Shown here: piece after piece, positions 45,501-57,900 of the stretch
Numbering within the stretch: position 1 is the first letter of the stretch
How the letters are laid out: every line of letters begins with the position of its first letter
From: Ochromonas danica
Lineage: Eukaryota; Sar; Chrysophyceae; Chromulinales; Chromulinaceae
Length of the DNA: 64,000 bases
Direction: 5' to 3'
Assembly (NCBI GenBank): GCA_015146655.1
Contig: VKHL01000010.1
Span: 186,001-250,000 of the forward strand
The notes under the pieces: model-generated
Told to the model about the DNA's origin: nothing
The model's input: only the letters and a program-made list of their open reading frames with translations
Databases searched by the model: none
Program-made: the position numbers and the translations under genes

Positions 45501-48500
45501 AGTATTGTACCTTCCTATACCTCTATGACAGATGTTAACTTTATTTCACATGATATTATTGATGGAATGATCAAGTTACAGAATTACCTACAACATGTGT
45601 TAAACACAACATACAATACTACCACTACCACTAACACTGCTACTTCTACTCTTACTTTACAAGATCTCAATATTCTACTATCTGATAAACAATGCAGTCT
45701 CTATATTTATCGTAGTACTAAAATGGAAAGTCTAACCAAACAACAATTAGATATTAACAATAATACTACTAGTGAGATTATTGATCAACTCTTTAATCAA
45801 TACTATCACTTGTATTTTACCTTAACAATGGTAAATAAGGCATTTGTTCTAGTTCATCGAGGATGTTCACCTATATTAAATGAATGGAAAGATCTATCTT
45901 CTGCTGACTTCTCATCATCTTTTCTATCAGAAGGACAAGTTCAAGCAAGTAATCAATTAATTAAGACTAATCTCTCACATAGTGGGATTAGTCTTAGTGT
46001 CTGGAACTCAGTGCTAACCAATGTCATGGATATTCAATTACATTATTTGAGTATTCTCTATCGATTGGTAGGACAACAAGAAAGTCATCATTGCAAAGGA
46101 AGTGGTTTAACTAACAACTACAAGTACTATAACAATAATAGCAACAACCTTCCTCTTTATTTTATGGAGAAATTTACTTGTATTTGTATGGATAGTTTAA
46201 TTACTCTACATCATGAGAACTTCTTGAAAGATACCTTACTTCTTCATTCAGGGAATTACTCTGGTAAAAGAAGTACCATGATTGATTATCTACTTTCTAT
46301 TATGATTGATTGGGTCTCACACTCTCTTTGTGGAAAACTAAATAAGACCAATAATGAAGATCTTGACAAGCAACATCATCAGCATGAGCCATTAAAGATC
46401 ATTCTTACTTATTCTTTATGGTTATATCAAAATCGATCTGATAGTTCCAACTTCTCTAAACAGAGTCTTCTTAAAGTATTATCATTATTCATGAATGGAT
46501 TATCTCAAAAGATGACAGTAATGAGTAAAGCAACAATACAAGGTAATATTAGTAATCAGAAGGTTATGATTGATTTTACTCTACAGGATGAGAAATCTTG
46601 TCATTCTTATTGTCAACATTTTACACACTATTTTCAATGTGAGACTTGGGATGTTAAAGGAGTTAACTTGTCATCCTCTGTGGGTGTAAATTGGGAAAAT
46701 GTCTTGGTTGATGCCTGCTTTAGTGGTCATTCTCATACTACTAATTCTAGTATAGAGATTATTAAAATACTCTTAATTCATCAACCTATCTTAGGAGAAA
46801 GTATATTACTTGAGTTTATAAAAAGATTTGCTAAAATGATTTCCTCATATAATAAATCATTAAATTCTGGTGAATGTTCTGCAATTTCCACCATCTTGAT
46901 GATAGAAGTCATTCATCCTATACAAAGATTAATACAATCTACTATTGCTGCAAGTTATTTCTTTATTAAGCATGGCTTCTTCTATTATGTTTTAGAATTA
47001 ATTAAAGGAATTTTAACATCTTCTATAGAAGTTCTCATTGATGATCATGTAGTAATTCTAACTATCTCTGTTAATATGTTATCTTTAGTCATACAACAAG
47101 AAGAGTTATTACAACAAGAGATTGAACTAGGTGGTCTTACTATTGAGAATGATCAGATTGATTTAGTACGTAAAGTACTCTATACCTATCAAATGCAAAC
47201 TTCCATCACTATGGCAGAGTTACTTCCAAAACTATTAAAGAAATATTTTGCAACAAATAATGGATTTATCCAATTATGCTTATATGTTGTTAATCTCTTC
47301 TTTACTAACTATAACTATAAGATCTTCTTGGATACCATTAATAAGACAGGAGAAGGCTTTACTTTTGAATTTATCGTAGTTAAGCTATGGAGTGTCTTAG
47401 AGGATGCTTTCCAAGCAATGCATGAAATGCAAGAGGTTTATAAATTAGCTACATCTTCTGATATTACACTGTCAACAGATCCATTATTAGCTGGGAAAAA
47501 GATTGATTTAGAGAAAATAACGGTCATGTTATGTTCTGCACATTCTAACTTTTCTATTGTAATGCATATCTTACGTGGAATGTTAGATATGGGATTATGG
47601 GGATATGAAAATGGTCTATTAACAGCTAATAGTATGAATAAAGCCTTACGATCTTATATGGCAGATCCTAAAAAAGCATTAATTAAATATCAACGTCTTT
47701 ATACCATGTGGATGACAAATGTACAGATTAATATTGATGAAAAACAAGATAGTTCAATCTATTCTAATTCGTATTTGATGATGAATACTAATAATAGAAC
47801 ATTGTCAAAAGAGTTGATTGATATTGATCTTTTTGATGCTAGGCATACCTTAGTTACTCTTGGGTTTAAGAGTATTATGGAGATTATTACCAAATACTCC
47901 ATGCTCATTAGTAATAATGTACAAATTAACAAGACCAAGACAATTCCTCCACCACCTGCCTGTGATATACAATTGAAAATGGAGAATCCTCTGGCAATAT
48001 TGGAGGGTCGTCTAACAAAAGAATTGGAAATGAAATGGTTACGTCATCTTAGTGAACAAAATCAAAGTTATGAATATAATAACAAAGAGAAAGAAGAGAT
48101 AATTCGTGAAACTTTGTTACAACAAGTTTATTCAATTGATGATTATGATACCTTACTATATCAACCATTACGAGTGCTTTCTCTCCCACGAGTTAATGAT
48201 AGTCGATCTCCTATGGAAAAGAAACGGAAGATCTCTGATATCTTAACTGAATTACTAGTTAAACCTTCTCAACCATCAGCGACAGAACCTTATCAAATAT
48301 CAGCAGATTCCTTTAGTGCCAGTGGTTCATTTAACGAGTTGGGAGATTTACCAAGTGGTACACCTGCCAACCTTTCGATTCCGTCTGCTTCAGCAGCACC
48401 TGCTGCAGTTCCTCCTCCACCAGTCCCTCCGTCGTTTAGTCAGCCACCACCCTTTCCTCCAACCTCTCACTTAAGCCCCCCACCTCCAGTCCCACCTTTG

Positions 48501-49010
48501 GCAGCTACGGCAGTAGACAATTCCTATTTGCAAGAGATTCAAGGTAAAGTGAGCAATCCTGAAGGAGGACGTAGACAACGGAGTCGATTTCAAAGAGATG
48601 ACTCTTCTAGTCAAGTTAGTAGCGGCAGTTTCACGATGGGCAGTAATTCGCTGGATCGACAACAAAGCAATGATTCTTATTATGGTCCTGGAGATATCCC
48701 ATTGAACTCGGGAGCGGGACACTTTCAAAATGATAACATGCAGTTCTCTCTGGGTCAGCAGCATGATGCGCGATTCCAGCAGCAGCAACCTCCTTCAGAT
48801 ATGAGATATTCAGACTTTCCTGGTGGTGGAAGTCAAAACAATGGCTCAATTTATCATAATGAATTTTATCAAGAGTCGGCTTCGATGAGCGCAATGCAAC
48901 GCGATGGAGGAGGCAACAATGGGGCAAATCAAGGTTTTGCTAACAATAGTCATCAGCATGCCCCTTTCAATGGTGGAAGTGCTTCATCTGATCCTAGACG
49001 TAGGAGATAA
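42571..49010 (+). CDS. VIRMA: virilizer/VIRMA, m6A methyltransferase complex scaffold
   Basis: Three exons (42571-43581, 43690-43926, 44040-49010) give 2,072 residues, like plant VIR (about 2,140) and animal VIRMA (about 1,810). After a proline run, residues about 48-190 match the virilizer N-terminal domain: a beta-rich block with FEGMHIVPNRITPPGYHFTG, FNLQIWGRVWNND and KGDYEELSIILHGEIVE. The centre is a long armadillo-like helical array without other motifs. The last ~220 residues are disordered and rich in Pro, Gly, Asn, Gln and Arg (PPPPVPPSFSQPPPFPP; end DPRRRR). VIRMA holds WTAP, METTL3/14 and other subunits together and guides m6A deposition on mRNA in the nucleus. The family call rests mainly on the N-terminal domain, length and layout. 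Confidence 0.7.
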
Positions 49011-49253
49011 TAAAAACTCAGTAGGTTTTCTTTCTTAATGAAAGTTAACCTTGATCCACCTAAAAATAGAATGATGTTACAATATCTTTGTGGTTTTTGT
49101 TTTACCACTTTTACCCCTTTCTTTTGTCCAGTTTTACCTCTTTTTACCGCCGGATCAAATCAAATGAACAAATCAACGACCAACAAGATTTCACCCACAT
49201 CTCGATCTTGTTCTCCTCTTCTCTTTCCGCAGTAACTGCTCTTCAAAGATAGA

Positions 49254-52088
49254 ATGGATCCTTTTGGAAATGGTGATTGGCGATCTCAATTAGATTCGAA
49301 ATACTCTGAATCAGCAGAGTTTCAAGAAGTTCTGTCTCAATACACGGAAGACAATCACCACTTCGACCCTCTGGCAGTCTTCCCTCATACCACTATCACA
49401 GCTCATTCTATCGAGTCACTTGATCCTAATGCACCACTTTATCAAATATATCCTGCTATTCGCTTTCCACCAATTGAAAAAGTGATTTTACCTTCTTACT
49501 TACAAGATGAAACTTTTGTTAAAGATTTTACACAAGAATTAGAATCTTATGGTAGAAAAAGTTTAAACTTTGATGATACTATTGCTGGGATTAAGTTTTT
49601 AGAAGCTATGATGAAAACTATTTATGAAAAAGCAAAGGATATTCGTACGTCTATTATTGAAAATGGTCATTATCTTGAAAAACTATTAAAACCATTATCT
49701 ATTGAAGAAATGAATAATGTGAATACAGTAGTAATAGAAAATCTTATCTTAATGAGAGATGATTCTGTTCAATTATTAGAAGAAATTTCTCTTTTCAGTA
49801 TTGAGAAAATGCAAAATGTTATTCAGATTGATGATGAAGAAGAAAATAATCATAATAATCATAATAATAATCTTCATCATGATCTGATTCGTGATCTTCG
49901 TAATTCTTTGATACATCGTGGTCAATTATTACAAAATGAAGCTGCTACTTCTTTACTTATTATTGATCAACTAACTGAGTTTGCTAATTCATTAACTCAA
50001 TATCCACCTCAACCTTATCTATTTGTAGAAGGGATTCAAGTCAAATGGGAAGCATTTCAACATTTTTATGAAAGTAAGTTAAGAATATCAACAGCTTCAA
50101 AAGCTTTTCTAGCTTATATGAGTAGTCGAGGATATCCTATTTGTGATCCTATTTATGCTTTTCTTCAACATCCTATGGAATATGATTGTCGATTATGGAT
50201 TTTAGAAAAACCTTTCAGAAAAGGTGAATTTGGGCATTGTATGACCTTTCTAGCAATGTGTAGTCGAATCATATCACCACCTACATTGTTTAATTTGCGA
50301 GAGTTAAATCTCTATGGTTGTAATCTGTCGGACACTGATTGTTGTGCTATGGTGAAACATTTGAATGCTTTCTCTTCTTCATTGACTGATTTACGTCTTT
50401 CTCGCAATAAGATTACCTATTCTGGTATAGCTTCATTAGCTATGCATATCTTTGAGTTTGGTTCTTCTTTACAATCTCTCTATCTAGATTATAATCGAAT
50501 TAATCGTGAAGGAGCTAGACTATTAGCACAAATCCTCTCTCGTATGCCTCAATTGAAGATTTTGAATATTTCACACAATCCTATACGAGATATTGGTCTC
50601 TTTCATATACTCAAACACTGTCTAAATCCTCGAAGAAAGGCTTATCATTCTTTCCCTAAGTTAGATATTGCTCGATCTAATGCATTTTCTACATTAAGAA
50701 GAAGAAGAACTCGAAGTGCTGATTCTTCGGATAGTCTATTAGGAGAAATAGAGGAAAGGACTTGTGATGGAGACGATCAAGATAAGAGTGTTGATAGAAG
50801 TAGAGACAGAGACAGCAGCTTCATGCATAGTTATGGGGAAGAGGAGGAAGAGGAAGAGGAAGTGCGGACTACAGGCAGTGCCTGGAAAAATCGCTATCCC
50901 TACAAATGCTATTTAGAAGATTATTTCATAGAAAGTCGGCGTTTAACTGACAATTCTTCCACTATAGGTGGTCATTCTATCTCTTCATCTTCTTCTCGTA
51001 TGAGAGATGATGATAGACCAACATGGGTGAATGAAGAAGAAGAAGAAGTGGATATTGATGGGAATGATTATTATGGTGAAGAAGAACAACAAGAACAAGA
51101 AGGTAGTCTAGGAAAACAACATGCACCACCATCATCATCATCTTTAGTTCATAAATCTTCTTGGATTGAAGCAGTTGGTGGACTGCGTAATCAACGTCAA
51201 CTTTTATACCAAAACTACCCTTTGTTCATTCAAAAGCTCCTTCGTTTGCGATTAAAGTTAGCTGCAATAGCAGGATTTCTTAAGTTACGACAGCGAGGTC
51301 ATCCCTCATTAGCTTCTTTGTCAGTGGGTAATTGTAGTTTAACACCAGCTATTCTACCCGTTTTGAGACATACGCTATCAGACAATCACAATCTAACAGC
51401 TATTGATCTCTCTGGTAATTCTTTCCTTCTTAGCAATGGGAAAGATGCTGAAGTATTTGCAGAGATTCTTAACTCGAGTAACTTAGCCAGTGTCACTTTG
51501 GAAGAGGTAGGTCTAAAGGATGGAGGACTCGTGGCTATGAGCAAAGCACTGCTTCTCTCAGAGTCCATCAAGTCAGTCAATATCTCTAACAATGCGATCG
51601 GTCCAACAGGAGCTAATGTCATTGCTAGCTTGTGTAAGAAGTTTAATTGTGATGAACTCTCTATTGATCGTGGAGCAATCAGATCGACTTCGGCAGCGAG
51701 GATCGCTGGGACAAATAGTGACGATGAAGAAGATGATAATCTGTCTTATATGAACCGAGGTAGTGGTGGTGGTGGTGGTGGTGGTGGTGGTGGTGAGCTA
51801 CAGAGAAAGTTGTCAGCATCAACAATCGATGAGACTGACGAAGGAGGATCCTATTTGGACAATGACTTCTATGAAGGGGAAGAAAGTGACAGTGATGAAG
51901 ATGATGCACTCCATGAAGATGATGATAATGAAGCATTATATAGTGAAGATAATAACACTGAAGAAGTGGTCATGGGTAAAAGGAGTATTGAACCAGTGAA
52001 GGAACGCAAAGTTGCATTTGACAGTTCAACCAAGAAATCAAAACATTCATTCCTTCGTTTTGGTTGGAAATCATTTGGGAAGAAGTGA
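49254..52088 (+). CDS. leucine-rich-repeat (ribonuclease-inhibitor-like) protein
   Basis: One exon of 944 codons. Residues about 345-465 hold RI-type LRR units of the form LxELxLxxCxLxDxxxxx: LRELNLYGCNLSDTDC, LTDLRLSRNKITYSGI, LQSLYLDYNRINREGA, LKILNISHNPIRDIG. A second block lies at about 679-802 (LASLSVGNCSLTPAI, LTAIDLSGNSFLLSN, IKSVNISNNAIGPTG). Between them is an acidic, Ser-rich insert of about 200 residues. The N-terminal 300 residues are helical and could be a coiled coil (about 90-240). The C-terminal tail contains a poly-Gly run (GGT repeats at about 51764-51795) and is acidic. LRR proteins of this type bind other proteins; no partner can be inferred. Confidence 0.65.
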   Translation: MDPFGNGDWRSQLDSKYSESAEFQEVLSQYTEDNHHFDPLAVFPHTTITAHSIESLDPNAPLYQIYPAIRFPPIEKVILPSYLQDETFVKDFTQELESYGRKSLNFDDTIAGIKFLEAMMKTIYEKAKDIRTSIIENGHYLEKLLKPLSIEEMNNVNTVVIENLILMRDDSVQLLEEISLFSIEKMQNVIQIDDEEENNHNNHNNNLHHDLIRDLRNSLIHRGQLLQNEAATSLLIIDQLTEFANSLTQYPPQPYLFVEGIQVKWEAFQHFYESKLRISTASKAFLAYMSSRGYPICDPIYAFLQHPMEYDCRLWILEKPFRKGEFGHCMTFLAMCSRIISPPTLFNLRELNLYGCNLSDTDCCAMVKHLNAFSSSLTDLRLSRNKITYSGIASLAMHIFEFGSSLQSLYLDYNRINREGARLLAQILSRMPQLKILNISHNPIRDIGLFHILKHCLNPRRKAYHSFPKLDIARSNAFSTLRRRRTRSADSSDSLLGEIEERTCDGDDQDKSVDRSRDRDSSFMHSYGEEEEEEEEVRTTGSAWKNRYPYKCYLEDYFIESRRLTDNSSTIGGHSISSSSSRMRDDDRPTWVNEEEEEVDIDGNDYYGEEEQQEQEGSLGKQHAPPSSSSLVHKSSWIEAVGGLRNQRQLLYQNYPLFIQKLLRLRLKLAAIAGFLKLRQRGHPSLASLSVGNCSLTPAILPVLRHTLSDNHNLTAIDLSGNSFLLSNGKDAEVFAEILNSSNLASVTLEEVGLKDGGLVAMSKALLLSESIKSVNISNNAIGPTGANVIASLCKKFNCDELSIDRGAIRSTSAARIAGTNSDDEEDDNLSYMNRGSGGGGGGGGGGELQRKLSASTIDETDEGGSYLDNDFYEGEESDSDEDDALHEDDDNEALYSEDNNTEEVVMGKRSIEPVKERKVAFDSSTKKSKHSFLRFGWKSFGKK

Positions 52089-52412
52089 GAATGAGTAGAC
52101 CACCTGTGGTTTTACTCTTCTCTGACCTATTATGCTATGATACTCTGTGAGGTCAATAATACGATATAATTTACATGTGTTCCCTCCTTATCTTCAAAAT
52201 CTATTGCCAACTGTAAGTACTTAATTGCTTTCTTAAGTTAATGCTTCCTAAAGTTAATACTTCCTGCTGAGTTTCGAAACTGTGAAAGATTTTACTCTTT
52301 TCAGTTTTAGATCTTTCTGATTGTGAAAAGATACGATGACGTAACATCAGCGAATATGTCTGTCACCATCACCACCATAGCCATGTCATCACAATCAAAT
52401 TAGGATCACACG
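52089..52412. other. intergenic region between the LRR gene and MSH5
   Basis: 324 bp between two plus-strand genes. It must hold the LRR gene's 3' end and the MSH5 promoter. A short repeated word (TTAATGCTTCCT and TTAATACTTCCT near 52240-52265) is the only structure seen. Confidence 0.5.
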
Positions 52413-54956
52413 ATGAGCACGGGCACGGCTGATCATTCATCTCTTCCACAAGAAGCGGGAGAGGAACATCTAGCGGTTAACCTTGATCATTCCTCTGTTA
52501 TCATAGCAATATGCCTAACAGGAAAGACTTTAGGGGTGGCATGTTATGATGAAATGGAGAATGCCATTCTTATTGACAATATCTATTTTACCATTGAAGA
52601 CAGTGAGGACATCATTTATCGCTTAAAAGCCTATCTGAGCCCAACTTTATTTTTACTACATCCTAATATAATATCAAACAAGGGACTGATGGAGTTGATT
52701 TTACAGAATATCGATGATGTAGAGAGCAAGTATCTCTACAAAGTTCTGAGAACCCAATACTGGAGTGAGAAGACAAATAGATCATTAATTTATAACTCCT
52801 TATGCATTCGAGATACCAATTTCGATATCTCGAAATCGCAGTTACATCTCGCACTGTCTTCTGCAGGCGATGCCGACAATTCCTCTCTCACTCAAGCACT
52901 GGGGGCTCTCTTGCGTCATCTTCAGGACACAATCTTCAACTTACACGATGGTAAAGTCATTGTTTCTACGATCAAGGAAATTCCTTCAAGTCGACTTCTT
53001 CGTATCGATAATAACAGCTTGGCAGCTTTGGGAATAATATCAGAAGACTTTCACCCTAACTGGCTGAAAGGGAAAGGGAGAAGCAAGGAGGGTTTCAGCA
53101 TGTTCAGCCTCCTAGATCGTACCAGCTCTCTACCCGGAAGAAATAGACTTCGGGACTGGATGGCCAGACCTCTTTGCGATTTACATGCCATTTCCAAAAG
53201 ACAACAAGCTGTGGCACTTATGGCAAGAATAGACCAAACAGACTTCATTCAAACCCTTTCAGGACATCTTAAGCATCTCCATGATCTACCTCGCTTACTT
53301 ATGCGTATCAAGAAGGTTGAGGCGAATTATTTAGATTGGTGCCGTTTACACACTTCCCTTGAAACAATAATAGACATAATCTTATATTTGCAAGATTGTG
53401 AGCAGCGTGAATATAATGAAGAAAGCGGCTCAAGAAATACGCTGACTAATGTGTGTGGGGATTTTGATGTTGCACCATTGCACAGAGCGCGAGTGTTGCT
53501 CCAGAATTGGATCGATTTTGATCAAAGCATTGAAGAGAAAGATGTTGTCATAGTACAAGGAAAAGACTCATTACTCGACTCCAAGAGAGACCTATTTCAA
53601 AATCTCGAAAGATATCTGACGCAAGCTGCAAAAGCCATTTTGAGCCTAACTCCCGAAATACCCAGTCTGTCAGTTGAATACGTACCCCAAGTAGGATATT
53701 TAGTGGTCATTCCTGATCAATATGTATCCATATTGACACAGAACTATCACGTAGACCGCAGTTCTGTAGGATCGTCTGATAATAATTCGATAAATCATGG
53801 CGATGGCAGAGGTCACGAAAACACTGCGGAGATCACTTTTGTATTTACTTTCTCCCATAATGGAAACCACTACTTCAAGCACCAAATTGTTGCTGAGTTA
53901 GATGAAAGTATTGGTGACGTTCGAAGCGATATCGTAGATCGACAACGATTTATTCTGCTGCAGATAGAAGAAAAAATACTAGACTTGGAGACGATAATCC
54001 TTGAAGCAGCCTCTGGAATGGCAACATTGGATGCCTTGATGGCGCTTGGAAAGGTCGCTCGCGAATGCAACTTGGTTTTGCCGCAACTTGTGGAAGAACA
54101 GGTAGTCGTTATCAAAAATGGTAGGCATCTTCTGCAAGAACTTACAGTGGATAATTTTGTGTCAAATGACACTCTTCTCACCCCTGAAAAAAATGTATTT
54201 CTCCTTTCAGGAGCAAATAGCTCAGGGAAAAGTGTTTATCTCAAACAAGTGGGAATAATCGTGTACTTGGCTCACATTGGTAGCTTTGTACCAGCAGAAC
54301 ATGCAATAATCGGACTAACTGATCGAATAATGACCCGAATCAGCAGTTTAGAGACAGCTGCTCGTCCTCTATCAGCCTTCGCCATTGATTTGAGCCAAAT
54401 AAGCAAAATGTTAAAGCATCGCACATCTCACTCATTATGCTTGATTGATGAGTTTGGTAAAGGCACCAATCCTATGGATGGGATGGCTCTGTTAGCATCC
54501 GTAATTGAAGACATGACCGTGGTCAAGTCGAAAGCCATATTTGTCCTTCATTTCACAGAAATATTAACTGATCAAGCCATAAGCCATCAAGCTATGAAGT
54601 CAATCAACTGCTTTCAAATGGAGTCAATCGAAGAGCAAGAAGAAGATGATTCCTATAAATCGGTTGTACCACTGTTCAAACTTAGGTTTGGAGTTGGAGA
54701 TTCATCACAAGGAATAGCTTGTGCGCGCAAAATGAGCATAAATGAAAAGATCATCGAACGCTCTCTTCAAATAAAAGGTTGCATTGTTGATCAAAAGGAG
54801 GTTCATCCGATCACAGGATATTCTGAGGAAGATATTGAAAACCCTCAACATCGAGAACTCTTGCAAATATTCTTTGAAGTCGACGACTGGACAACTGTTG
54901 GCACCCACAAGTTGGATCGAATGCGACAACTAATCGAGTCTGATAAGAATGCTTGA
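52413..54956 (+). CDS. MSH5: MSH5, meiotic MutS homologue
   Basis: One exon of 847 codons, close to human MSH5 (834). The C-terminal ATPase has Walker A GANSSGKSVYLKQVG (from residue 600), then GSFVPAEHAIIGLTDRIMTR, Walker B LIDEFGKGTNPMDG (D679-E680) and a conserved lid. GSFVPAE with a TRI/TRISS follow-up fits MSH5 better than MSH4 or MSH2. The N-terminal MutS mismatch-recognition domain with its Phe-x-Glu motif is absent, as in MSH4/MSH5. MSH5 pairs with MSH4 to stabilise Holliday junctions during meiotic crossing over, so the organism probably has a sexual cycle. The stop lies only 6 bp from the stop of the next, convergent gene. Confidence 0.9.
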   Translation: MSTGTADHSSLPQEAGEEHLAVNLDHSSVIIAICLTGKTLGVACYDEMENAILIDNIYFTIEDSEDIIYRLKAYLSPTLFLLHPNIISNKGLMELILQNIDDVESKYLYKVLRTQYWSEKTNRSLIYNSLCIRDTNFDISKSQLHLALSSAGDADNSSLTQALGALLRHLQDTIFNLHDGKVIVSTIKEIPSSRLLRIDNNSLAALGIISEDFHPNWLKGKGRSKEGFSMFSLLDRTSSLPGRNRLRDWMARPLCDLHAISKRQQAVALMARIDQTDFIQTLSGHLKHLHDLPRLLMRIKKVEANYLDWCRLHTSLETIIDIILYLQDCEQREYNEESGSRNTLTNVCGDFDVAPLHRARVLLQNWIDFDQSIEEKDVVIVQGKDSLLDSKRDLFQNLERYLTQAAKAILSLTPEIPSLSVEYVPQVGYLVVIPDQYVSILTQNYHVDRSSVGSSDNNSINHGDGRGHENTAEITFVFTFSHNGNHYFKHQIVAELDESIGDVRSDIVDRQRFILLQIEEKILDLETIILEAASGMATLDALMALGKVARECNLVLPQLVEEQVVVIKNGRHLLQELTVDNFVSNDTLLTPEKNVFLLSGANSSGKSVYLKQVGIIVYLAHIGSFVPAEHAIIGLTDRIMTRISSLETAARPLSAFAIDLSQISKMLKHRTSHSLCLIDEFGKGTNPMDGMALLASVIEDMTVVKSKAIFVLHFTEILTDQAISHQAMKSINCFQMESIEEQEEDDSYKSVVPLFKLRFGVGDSSQGIACARKMSINEKIIERSLQIKGCIVDQKEVHPITGYSEEDIENPQHRELLQIFFEVDDWTTVGTHKLDRMRQLIESDKNA

Positions 54957-54962
54957 TAGAAT

Positions 54963-57900
54963 TCAACCTTCGGCAATGCGGCGGCCGCTTGCAAAGCACT
55001 GAATGAGGGCGTTTAACGCTTCAATTTTAGTCAAAGGCGCAGTAAATTTGACGCTGGTCGAAATGTGTAGAGATCTGTCCACCGACTCTTCAGAATTACG
55101 CGAAGCTTCGCGTGATAAGAAGTCGATCAAAGCTTCAGGGATCTTGAAACTTTCCAAACTGTCTACAACCAACATAGCCGGTTCAACCAGAGGCTTCGAA
55201 GCGGAGTCTCTACCGGAAGATCTTGTCCCTTTTGTCTGCTAACAACATTCCCCATCAGTAACCTCAATAAAGACTGCATATTTGAACAATTACCTCTGTG
55301 GAAACACCATGAAATACATCATGCCCTTGTTGTAATCGCTCCTTAAAAGACTTCACCCAACCAAAAATATCCTTGAGGAATGTTGCAGTGACTTTTTCAC
55401 ATGCGCTTTGATTAGTTGTCATCGTATCAGAGACGAGCTTATCCATAGAGATCTTCTCTCGCATTCGTTTGTCTTGCAATGTCTTCGAGTATTTCAAGAG
55501 TCGCTGCGCAGAGCGCTCGCGCATTTTCTCAGCAAAGCGCACTATTGACTTCATTTCTTTTTGAATGCGATTATGAAGCTCAACTCGCAGGTTTCTGTTT
55601 TTGTTAAAAGAAAATCTATCAGCATGGGTACAATTGGTACAAGCACGACAAAAGATCATTACCTTTGCGAAAAGGCACAGTACCAAGCCACAAAAGACTG
55701 AATATCAATGGGAAGTGAGGAGCGTTTGCGACATCCAGTATCTGCCTCTAGATATTCTTGGCTTGATACTGCACTCAATGAAGCAGTTCGATAAAACGTT
55801 TCTGAAGGTAGCGCTTCTTTGCCTTCGCTTGTCTCTGCCACCTTGCTCACCTCCACTGATCGGGACCAGCTCCCCCACCACGAGTTTGAAGTGATTTGTG
55901 CTTGTGTGACCGTGGATGGTGCAGAGCCAGCCTTGCAAGCACGCTCAATGTCTTCATTCGATGAGGCAGAATGTTCTTCAGGTGCAGGTTGCAAAGAAGA
56001 CTTCCAATCATTTGTAAAGCCTTTCTCGAGAACTCGATCTGAATCGCCAGGAATATGCTCCAAAATTTTCAGAAGCACTTTACGAGATTCTGCCGAAATT
56101 CTCACACAGTTTTGAATGGTGGCAACCAGAGTATACATCATCTCAAGAGCCATCGCCACCCCTTCCAGTTCCTCGGGGTTCTCCATCAAACAAACCGCTT
56201 CGTCCGGTGAATGTGACTTGGATGAAATGAGCAATTCCAAATGATCATAGCATTCTACCATCATTCCCAACAACAAAAACATAACTTGGCTATCCGAGAA
56301 TGGTTTGTTATCACTGCTGGAAATGTAAGATTCCAATGAGGGACCAATTTCCATAACACAGTGCACTTTGTTGTAGATCTCCTGACCAACATCCATCAGG
56401 CAACGCACAATATAACTCTTCTTAACATCAGGGAGAGGAGTATCTTTCATCCTGGATCGCAACTCAAGAGAGCATCGATAGCTCAACGCATGCAATGCCC
56501 CAACCACCGCGACGCACAAAGGCATGGACACCTTCATTCTTTCTAACACCTGCTCCAAGAAAGATCCCATGTTCTTCAAATAATTGAAGGCCTGGTCTCT
56601 GTTATTCGCCAAGAAGTTCGCATGCTGCATAGTATATACTATATCCAATACGATCTCTTCCTGGATTTGGGCGGTTTCTGGGAGAGAAAGGCGGAATATT
56701 TCCATCCATCGGCGGGTTGGTAAAGGTTTGAGAAACATATCCAGGATGATGAGCTTCCTGATGAGGCCTAAAGCAGGTGTGGTAAACTGGTTACTATGAT
56801 AACGGCGACCCAATGAACAATCGGATGCTCTTCGCGAGGAGGCAAGGTACTCATAGGACTCATCAAGAACACTTTCTCCGGCAGCCGAAAAGCAATCCTC
56901 ACTATCGCCCCCAGAAATGAAAGAATCGTGACGTTTTACTCCTGGACCGGAATATAAAGATTCAGGTTCAGAAAGTGATAGTATTGCATTGGCATCCAAA
57001 TCGTCCTGACTTTCTTGGCGTCGATATCTTGCAACCATATCACATAGCAAGAGCAGCCAATCTTTGCAAACAAACACTGACTCCAAGTTTCGAACATGCA
57101 ATTCTTCAATGTTATCGCCATTAGATGTTTGCGACAATTCAGAATTACCAAGGCATCGTTGAATGCGAGCAATAGAACGATTCACTTGATCAATAACCTT
57201 CGAATTGGGCAGAACACAAAAAAGAGCCTCCAAAATCTGTGGTAGAGCGAGTTCCTCTTCTTGATTGGTTGTTGGCTTTGAATTCATCGCCTTAGGCAAA
57301 TCAGCGTCTGTGGAAGTTTGAATCTCCGGAGAAATTGGTTGCAGAAAATTACCTTCGATACCAGACTCCACATCCAACATTTCACCGTTGACATGATCAT
57401 GATTTCCAGCAGCAGTAGGAAAAGGGTGGGGAATCTCTTGCAAATTGTTTGCAGGATCCACAAAGTTGCCGCTGTTTTCGCTTTCTAACCCTGTTAAGAA
57501 GTTAAATAAAGGTTGGCATTATCTAGATGCACAATTCAACCTCATTTATAGCGCCAATCTCACCTTTCACTTTCTCATTGTCCTTGGAAGACATTTCTGT
57601 AGATGAAGGACTAGAGGTGGGAATAATACCCTTCACTTGCCAAAAGAGAAGGGCGAACAAGCCTTCAAGAATCATTTCATCACAGCTGCTATGACTGCTT
57701 AACTGTCTGGCCATTGTGTGGAAACCATTTATCTTCTCAAAGGCTCCAACCTGCTTTGAATCGAGCTTCCCCTCAGGTCCTGCTAAATAGAGAATCAACA
57801 ACCTAATACCAATGCTTCGTAGCTCGACCGCAGGAGAAGCCATTAGTTCTAAAGCGACTTGAGAAAACTGCAACCCTACAAAATCAATACATTTACTCGA

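Noticed and set aside
51679-51999. His-rich and Val-rich frames around 51763-51936
   Set aside because: Shadow translations of the GGT and GAT repeats that encode poly-Gly and acidic tracts of the LRR protein.
54705-54999. Minus-strand frames inside MSH5 as a continuation of the BEACH-like gene
   Set aside because: They lack splice acceptors in phase with the last exon and show no BEACH or WD40 motifs; they are antisense shadows of MSH5.
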